Shown: positions 43,201 to 46,071 of the stretch, in pieces
Position numbering within the stretch: position 1 is the stretch's first letter
Layout: each line of letters opens with the position of its first letter
Source: Candidatus Omnitrophota bacterium
GTDB taxonomy: Bacteria > Omnitrophota > Gorgyraeia > Tantalellales > Tantalellaceae
Reading direction: 5' to 3'
DNA length: 46,071 nucleotides
NCBI GenBank assembly: GCA_014728045.1
Contig: WJMH01000020.1
Location: 1 to 46,071 of the forward strand
Position numbers and translations under genes: made by a program
The notes under the pieces: model-generated
What the model saw: the letters and a program-made list of their open reading frames with translations, nothing else
What the model was told of the DNA's origin: nothing
Database searches by the model: none

Positions 43201-46071
43201 TCTTTCCCTCAAATGCCAGCAGTTCGAGAAGGTTTTCATGCGAGTAGGCGATACGGTCAGGAAAAGGGATTACAAGGGTCGCCCCGTCTGCGAGAAAGTA
43301 TATGATAAGAACGGCGAACTTATCATGGAAAGAGAATATTCTTACAAGGTGCCCGAGCTTATGAAAGCCCTTCCCGGGGTCGGTTCATACGTTAATATAT
43401 TATCCCGCATAAACGGTGCGGCAAAGGCGGTCATGACGGAGACTTTCTTTGTGCGTTTCGATGACGGGACGGTAAAGCGCCTCAGCAGGTTCAGCGAGGG
43501 CATAATGGTATGTGACATGTTCGTTCCTGACGTTGATTCCGGGGCCGCGTTCGAAGACCTTGATGGCTTTGCGGGAGGTAATTTTGATTATATAGTCGGC
43601 GATACGGTCATCCCGTTTTCCATAGGGGAAGATAGTGTTATACGCGGACGGTTACCCTGTGCCGCCATGGGGCTTGAGGTCGATCTGGGGGGGAAGGGTT
43701 TTGCTGCCAGCTCCATGGGCGTGAGGCTCGAAGGATCCGAGCTGGTCGTTGATGGCGAGGCACTTTTAACCGTTGACGGTCGAGATCATCAGGGCGTCTG
43801 GCTTATGGAAACGGATGAGGATGTAACCGACGCCATGTTCCTGTACGACGGTGCCGGTTTGAGCATAAACGGGAATAAACTGGTCGTTGAGCATGGAGAT
43901 GCGTTCTTCAGCTCCGTACGGCGGGATCTTGACGGGAAGCTGCTGCCTCTTATTGAGAGCCTAGACGAGGGCGCGGTATCGCCTGATATGGGGGGTACCC
44001 TTCTTGAGAAAATAGGCGATGCCATCGTCCCATACGCGCATGCCGATAGCGTGCCGGAAGTAGTGACTTCTTCAGAGCTGATTTATGGCTCTCGCCCTGA
44101 AGGGATAGTGCCCGTTTCAGGCGCTCAGGGCGCCACGGTTACGGTGAATGTCCAGCAGAATTTATATAGTATAACCCCGGATGGAAATATTGTGCCGAAC
44201 CGGGGTGCTTTTGAGATCATAGATGGGAAAATTCTGACCGGGGAAAATTGTAAACTTCTGCGTGACAATAGGAACTTAAAAACGGAACTCCCAGAGGCGG
44301 AGGTGTTAAAAAGCCAGTTGAAGCCTGATTTGCCCGGAAAAATAGGCGAAGCGACAGTTGGATCGTTGATGGGTATTTTGAAATTGGAAGCTGGGAAAAT
44401 CGATACCGATTTCCTCCCTGTCACATTGCGCGAATTAACGGCGATTTTGAGCGTTTTGCAATATGTGGTAAACTCTCAAAATGCGGATTTTCAATTGCAA
44501 TTTTCGCAAGATGTTGTGCAAAGCTCAATCGACTTACTGATCGTAAGTTTAAATGGTCTTAAGTCAAATTACGCTGCCAATATAACGGTTTTTAAAGAGA
44601 ATGTAGAAAGGTTTATCGCGGCAGGGTTGTACGCCTCGAAAATATTATATGCAATGATTGGGGGGAAGGGTATAACGGTTTCAGGCCTGAAAGCCGGCGT
44701 AAACTTGATAGAAAGCACCTTAAGCGGCATTTCGGCGGGAGAGGAAGTAAGTCTGGGTACGACATATCAAGGCTTGATAAAAGAGGTCCTGTATGATGGG
44801 CTTGTGGGCGAAACCGTTGACTTAATGTTAAGAAGAGAATCAGTTAATATCAAGTCTAGGCTTTTCTATTCCGTTCACAACCACGAGTTGAGAGACAGAT
44901 TATATGCCGAACACATGTCGGTAACAAGTTCGGTTTTTGGTTTTAGCGAAGGATTTCTGGCCGGTGGCGTCGAGAGCGCGCTAGGGCTGGCGTCGGTAGG
45001 TGTTTACATAGTAAGGCATCCCGTAAGCGCGGCGAAAAAAGTATTTTCACTTTCAAGTTGGAAAAACCTGTGGCGTGCGTTTTATTCCAGCGGCAGGGAA
45101 TATGCTGAGCGTCTGGAGCTTGCCACTCGTGAAGGAATAGGTATAATTGCAGGTAACAGGGAGAAGGGTCGTATAGTTGGTGAAATAGCAGGCAGTATGT
45201 TTGTTTTTGGAAAGATAGTTAAAGGCATGAAGTCGTCTGCAAGTACAATTGGAGGAAGAGCTAATGGGATTTTTAGCAGGATTATGGAAAAGATCGGTAA
45301 AGGCGCGGGTGGAAAGACGCTTGAGGGGTCTGCGAACATTAAGGGTGGACTTGGACAAACGCTTTGGGAAGGTTGGACGGGAATACTTCGAAGAACACTT
45401 GAAAAAGGTGGAAGAATTTGGGAGACGCTGCGAGGAGCGGATAAAAAATTGGGAAAACCTGTCGGTCAAGGAAGTCAAAAAGGAAGCAAAGGATTTGGGG
45501 GAGGAGGCACTGGCTATAGACAGGCAATTGGCGGATCTAGAGAAGGAATTAACACAGCGCTCAAAGGAATTAACACAGCGCTCAAAGGAATTAACACAGC
45601 GCTCAAAGGAATTGGACTTACTAGAAGCCGATTATACAATTTGGGAAAAACGCTTATTGGAATTACGAAAGAAATCGCGGAAGCCTATATCAGCGAACAG
45701 TCCGATAACACGATCGCCGGAATTAGAGGAAAAACGCCAGAAATTATTGAGGGAGCAAGAAGACTTGGTCAAGCGCGGCAAAGAACTTGGAGTGGAACCG
45801 GTCTACGGCCAGGATGGCTGGCTTACGGGTTAGGACCGCTCGCGCTTTTTTCCATGACAACCGACGCGACAATCAATTTCAGCAGGGGAATAGCCGGTTT
45901 TCTCTCCCCCGACTTCATTGATCCCTCCTCAAGGGGCGCGAACTTCTGGACGGGGGTATATGAGGATGTGAGTGCTGGGTGGGACGTTGTAAAGGATTTA
46001 GGCGATAAAGTAGTCGATTGGAGCGTTCAGATATACGAAAATGCGGAAACGGATATGCAGGCGCGCAAAGC
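34244..46071 (+). CDS. Giant RHS/YD-like surface protein, at least 3942 codons, 3' end beyond window
   Basis: One reading frame stays open from the ATG at 34244 to the last base, with AAGGA upstream. The product has a charged N-terminus and a hydrophobic signal or anchor segment (about 29-42, then GLAGD). A Tyr/Asp/Gly-rich body follows with ten 53-residue repeats (574 to about 1112) and looser YD-like stretches, such as DTRGNVFEY and NVFYD near 1545-1575. A Gly-rich hydrophobic region covers 2398-2530. Long unrecognised domains and an AT-rich C-terminal part follow. RHS/YD proteins form shells that carry and release C-terminal toxins or adhesins; canonical RHS core motifs are not clear here. 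Being last behind a c-di-GMP switch suggests a surface, attachment or predation role. The function is inferred, not shown. Confidence 0.85.
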   Translation, partial: MPQTSWKQQYQYRITPYRGIGWARYNRSLKIFTWLLLFIFTFEQAGLAGDRVLHKYTYSVAKELLSDETEINSMGRMSMPYLLRAQKKHEQIIRTKNLIEEEAILFLDNSPRSSDYEETTPLKKKASSESAPEKRIEYTLSDYGESGSPQQISIYSYGENGSVLASVTSYDIRDVSADKWISTGLEEISEEDEARVMASFEQGDYKTLTEEMIVKKVAYSGKEGEERINYVLSSYCKGKPEEVSLYVYEKERKLTEVNTYDVSGMTSAYTNDEWKRFIEEKEDEWKQDVESKGRLTRKAVYEGESGEEKLVYAYSEYDDKEKPGRIDCYDYKSLRAGPLRKTRAYNIRGLDIDESLDDFRAGLQSCEERLLTTTIYTGEEDKEVIDHVLGGYYPDDGVYKPSRRTEYHYDRNGRLHLTRTYCIKGGVRILRRCSEFRGLKGKEVVTLSYDYEIDGVTLNSASLYEYDLGPDADNPHAGGDGNKYTLDRITKYVGADDPHDLAGGKIKEESYFDGPEKDEYITYSFVFDILSENTLLRKEYLYERSKLDEVNIYRTEGSDRSYDTASGTRVSYMGYSGYEGREQLDITINYDLAGRSINNTTYIYRPDGALQRTVTKDDAGRVLSRTFYQGGGGQEKRTLTGNYDLAGNTVSRVSYEYDVTDALKMSTTTNAGGSKIYETSYRGIKGSEKSSSQTRFDLAGSVISTVEYQYNSANALSKTVSRDSSGRELSEVFYEGPENYEDVVRSEQYDLEGGLLTVTEYVYDEAGALERTVTEGFTDRERNDWRRLSKTVYAGRMGREKVREITGYDYLGNELTVTGYHYAINGALEKTLTSGADGMLLAETLYGGDMSFERSESSIEYDLEGTVLSDSTYIYDASGALSATETYDHLDRKIARSVYQGQKGSEKIRFLEGYDSAGGTIKTTSYDYDPDGSLSATTVYDKDGVKVSETVFRGLMNRESAYSMRSFDDEGLEVENRTFYIYDPSGALSGSFTRDNEDNLVSETDFEGPKSREKQSISRSYDAGEALESISHYSYADNGALFKIYTNEADDQTLSSETYYRGLSGYEVSDFTLNYREDTTVRSSTYYFYTTFDEVSSSRRVVRAENAFREDPLARAQTYEGGGPDGVTTGLLLQSIAYYKGGKNKEIIDFSQEYGFKPHEPDERQIKSTIIYEYGDNRQLRASYTYSGGSEASRDTDALKRSYLSRYEGKRGKEKICYMEGTTCEYYMDDYKQWDYFIRTDFTYDDEGRNTGYFEKIFSPDTEWDWSTETAGTLIGAKSVKFSDFDEKDRYRRIEKVFYDWTSSGEAYDFTENGRKTIQQSFEYDADDNITSYLETDIDPDEGTRRNKFVFQGYTDKKPATIISLELDEGYQETGDYFKKSQIEYDEYARIKSYSAASCSEGTESYSEIFDIQYDKDLVLSEKVRTEGEFFYFGPDHSLREYKYDIRKNVETTVLTNGDYVTVTDSEGRNIYFEWSPDMAPYRETDFTSLREPEGAGPRSASLAPSSPVADALKEARKCLAPKEITGPTLISFTPEGEVDRITDTRGNVFEYADNRLTQLRDNDGNVRANVFYDTADDVLTVRMESQVDGRKAVNTYDADMRLLSAEVESAPDKTEKKETYHYVKEGSKVTKAVIHREFSEGTSWIRVDRIELYDLEERLSEIYVHSADPDGKSSISKWIAGDYDGKDRPLSCREVRLDSLLFDLEGYTDGDGLTCQDEAFGYISEYISGGDPGLDESDVLVFGDKEVLLTDQCWSATYLPDGNIATTRKTTDRFGYAPRTNAVNWSDTQHSFTVNGREKEGLAGSTCGLVYDTGTDYLDSCFSESIGGSDHRLIYSTHLFNEQIDLKEIYYAMDLTVRTTSGASANEGEAWTHLEVLRVDENGDIKVDNNGNPLWEKLENDFTEWHFNASGDKYSSMNGSKIAEGVIPVDLEGVKGLRQYVRLRTRHDVNDADGGSEYVNCKLYDLQAVTGQAEGYDFEKYSSAQTNLTVEEYDDKNNMLSYSEVKLEDNSPANCNGVSIPEDTVRTETDWQTSYEVDRTTGFEQTVRTRHITDEPDGLDITETINREDIVYSKNNITGYVETISDDSSSIVTTRAVSDISYENGRMNGFTELTERTGPGLSSSTFNRRSQLVYDGYGREIYWEDLYTPDVTEYVKSDELNQICLNDEDLKALTDAEQIRWAQQAGWRIYDELEEYRPWRRTTAVTAFDELGRHAEYLETETGYKDVGSGKPREEQEKTVKRLATVYRTGNQLKNYVERIKIIRTADASVVKDELNAVGTITYNEFGQRMSYSSWADGESSRVDTSRYNALGQLVETYTRIDAYSYSKNYYFYNEAGGISRTKTYYHFHRETEKSDRNGTYRITEHYDKTVWYDKYGEKTQEDVNQYVDVQVISTNFWSDFFGRTIISVISAVLNAVPYIGWALSLVLNSSIALANGTFDMLSLGTQLLSAGLGSGFGGLLGFSPMQEVMNMTPLGEFQNLWAGIGLGEFTEAGFGTFERFVFDAQVGALQAIVAEGVTEVGRQNEWGTFLTSAVASFSSAAVGYTYGGIIGDRGSFNNMGKFLTATAIKSIAEASINKYVEDNPSVWTRAISPIARSAVSQLFSAPKAEQRKGNKLTRLVNGLRTKVVSLFKGVTEFAGGLFGLIGTRQKDTGRSNLLRFEGYKDGESYMVFDLVDELEHEAGALVESLASREGISTLKQNWLVDGNQSLQFAMTADGERSYLMGDAGYDGLKGEALEWFERAGYGVEDKAELELNLKTGDLFMFLQVKDAVSFIESSDEAGREDLSFLKQTVLDAVGSADKLSGLEIVVKINRSGSEIVGALMRVDPAQIKDPSLSAEADQYLAKNFSGLRQGQFDLVLEVDPGARETKIRGLALKLDRVSVNKLLDDLKEQTPKLRKLAHEIKGLVELADGQIANFENIELVVGEKGEYEIHAKIRSIHLVELPGLMSKLGIEKGTPAFNSVIRKQFTDFTVFVENGAYAADLSLKCQQFEKVFMRVGDTVRKRDYKGRPVCEKVYDKNGELIMEREYSYKVPELMKALPGVGSYVNILSRINGAAKAVMTETFFVRFDDGTVKRLSRFSEGIMVCDMFVPDVDSGAAFEDLDGFAGGNFDYIVGDTVIPFSIGEDSVIRGRLPCAAMGLEVDLGGKGFAASSMGVRLEGSELVVDGEALLTVDGRDHQGVWLMETDEDVTDAMFLYDGAGLSINGNKLVVEHGDAFFSSVRRDLDGKLLPLIESLDEGAVSPDMGGTLLEKIGDAIVPYAHADSVPEVVTSSELIYGSRPEGIVPVSGAQGATVTVNVQQNLYSITPDGNIVPNRGAFEIIDGKILTGENCKLLRDNRNLKTELPEAEVLKSQLKPDLPGKIGEATVGSLMGILKLEAGKIDTDFLPVTLRELTAILSVLQYVVNSQNADFQLQFSQDVVQSSIDLLIVSLNGLKSNYAANITVFKENVERFIAAGLYASKILYAMIGGKGITVSGLKAGVNLIESTLSGISAGEEVSLGTTYQGLIKEVLYDGLVGETVDLMLRRESVNIKSRLFYSVHNHELRDRLYAEHMSVTSSVFGFSEGFLAGGVESALGLASVGVYIVRHPVSAAKKVFSLSSWKNLWRAFYSSGREYAERLELATREGIGIIAGNREKGRIVGEIAGSMFVFGKIVKGMKSSASTIGGRANGIFSRIMEKIGKGAGGKTLEGSANIKGGLGQTLWEGWTGILRRTLEKGGRIWETLRGADKKLGKPVGQGSQKGSKGFGGGGTGYRQAIGGSREGINTALKGINTALKGINTALKGIGLTRSRLYNLGKTLIGITKEIAEAYISEQSDNTIAGIRGKTPEIIEGARRLGQARQRTWSGTGLRPGWLAYGLGPLALFSMTTDATINFSRGIAGFLSPDFIDPSSRGANFWTGVYEDVSAGWDVVKDLGDKVVDWSVQIYENAETDMQARK
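35963..37576 (+). repeat. Ten tandem 53-residue (about 159-nt) Tyr/Asp-Gly repeats in the giant protein
   Basis: Units begin at residues 574, 627, 680, 733, 792, 845, 898, 951, 1005 and 1059. Spacing is 53 six times, 54 twice and 59 once. The consensus is (Y/F)-x-G-x3-(R/S)-E near the start, YD-L-x-G at about 16-20, Y-x-YD-x2-GAL-x2-T around 27-38, and SET or SRT at the end. Copies have diverged at DNA level, so this is an old protein repeat, not a recent expansion. It resembles YD repeats but has a longer, composite unit. Confidence 0.85.
41435..41900 (+). other. Gly-rich hydrophobic segment of the giant protein
   Basis: Residues about 2398-2553 change from charged YD-type sequence to hydrophobic and Gly-rich stretches (AVLNAVPYIGWALSLVLN, LLSAGLGSGFGGLLGF, TSAVASFSSAAVGYTYGG). 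Such segments precede the C-terminal effector in many RHS and polymorphic toxin proteins and may insert into or pack against membranes. Assignment to a named family is not possible from sight. Confidence 0.5.
44150..45830 (+). other. AT-rich C-terminal section of the giant gene
   Basis: Within the same open frame base composition changes sharply. The 60 bases from 43681 contain 38 G+C (63%), while those from 44461 and 44521 contain 21 and 22 (35% and 37%). Codon choice shifts to AT-ending codons. This fits an exchanged or more recently acquired C-terminal module. Confidence 0.6.
45249..45833 (+). other. Alternative-frame coiled-coil ORF inside the giant gene (194 codons)
   Basis: In the +1 frame relative to the giant gene, 194 codons encode a Glu/Lys/Leu-rich protein with clear heptads (three copies of ELTQRSK, flanked by LADLEKE and LDLLEAD). 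Its composition is that of a real coiled coil. The giant frame over the same bases is Gly/Arg/Ile/Thr-rich and low in complexity (GINTALK repeats). No strong ribosome site was assigned, although AGGAAGAG lies before an internal ATG at 45264. It may be an overprinted gene, a captured gene fragment read out of frame, or chance. Confidence 0.35.
45543..45607 (+). repeat. Three tandem 21-nt repeats
   Basis: The unit GGAATTAACACAGCGCTCAA plus A occurs at 45545, 45566 and 45587, with a partial fourth at 45608. Copies are identical, so the expansion is recent. The 21-nt period keeps both frames open and equals one heptad (7 residues) of a coiled coil in the alternative frame. Confidence 0.92.

Overview
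Organism and overall picture. The window has about 50% GC, tightly packed overlapping genes and a bacterial housekeeping block. Several genes are far longer than usual, including an 1157-residue secreted protein and an open frame of more than 3900 codons. The mix (SecDF fusion, RHS/YD-like giant protein, 17-TPR secreted protein, B12-radical-SAM enzymes, polysaccharide genes) resembles Candidatus Omnitrophota or a related PVC-side lineage. That assignment is inference from gene style, not a phylogeny.

Layout. (1) 1-4641, plus strand: the end of a surface-polysaccharide locus with a glycosyltransferase cut by the left edge, a membrane PHP-like protein, a WbqC-family protein, a PIG-L deacetylase and a DegT-type aminotransferase. 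(2) 4638-7035, minus strand: an ABC-2 exporter (permease and ATPase) and a nucleotidyltransferase-5 family protein. (3) 7104-11216, plus strand, divergent from (2): a compact peptide-modification operon. It holds a lasso-B2-type transglutaminase-fold protein, PqqD-like carrier, HPrK-like kinase, SPASM radical SAM enzyme, an unannotated 49-residue Cys-containing precursor-like peptide, and a B12-binding radical SAM enzyme. No lasso cyclase is present. (4) 11238-12604: VanZ-like protein and two single-domain response regulators with their own promoter and terminator. (5) 12689-19063: tgt, yajC, secDF fusion, cation efflux protein, recJ. (6) 19210-22683: a secreted 1157-residue protein with an HD domain and an HEXXH motif. 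(7) 22760-31725: rpmB on the minus strand, then a long plus-strand run recG-rsmD-coaD-pta-ackA-rpmF-plsX-fabH-fabD. (8) 31855-33979: a secreted protein made of 17 contiguous TPR units. (9) 34044 to the right edge: a strong promoter, a GEMM-I cyclic-di-GMP riboswitch with an overlapping intrinsic terminator, and a giant open reading frame that runs off the window.

How parts work together. Regions 2 and 3 look like one small-peptide system: leader binding (PqqD-like), radical modification (SPASM and perhaps B12 radical SAM), leader removal (B2-like), possible phosphorylation or nucleotidylation, and export. Region 9 looks like a c-di-GMP-gated surface or secreted giant. It has an N-terminal signal segment, ten regular 53-residue Tyr/Asp-Gly repeats, degenerate YD-type sequence, a Gly-rich hydrophobic segment and an AT-rich C-terminal section of different composition. 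That section carries a 21-nt heptad repeat and a well-formed coiled-coil frame in an alternative reading frame. No rRNA, tRNA, insertion sequence or CRISPR array was seen. No intergenic stretch exceeds 300 bases.
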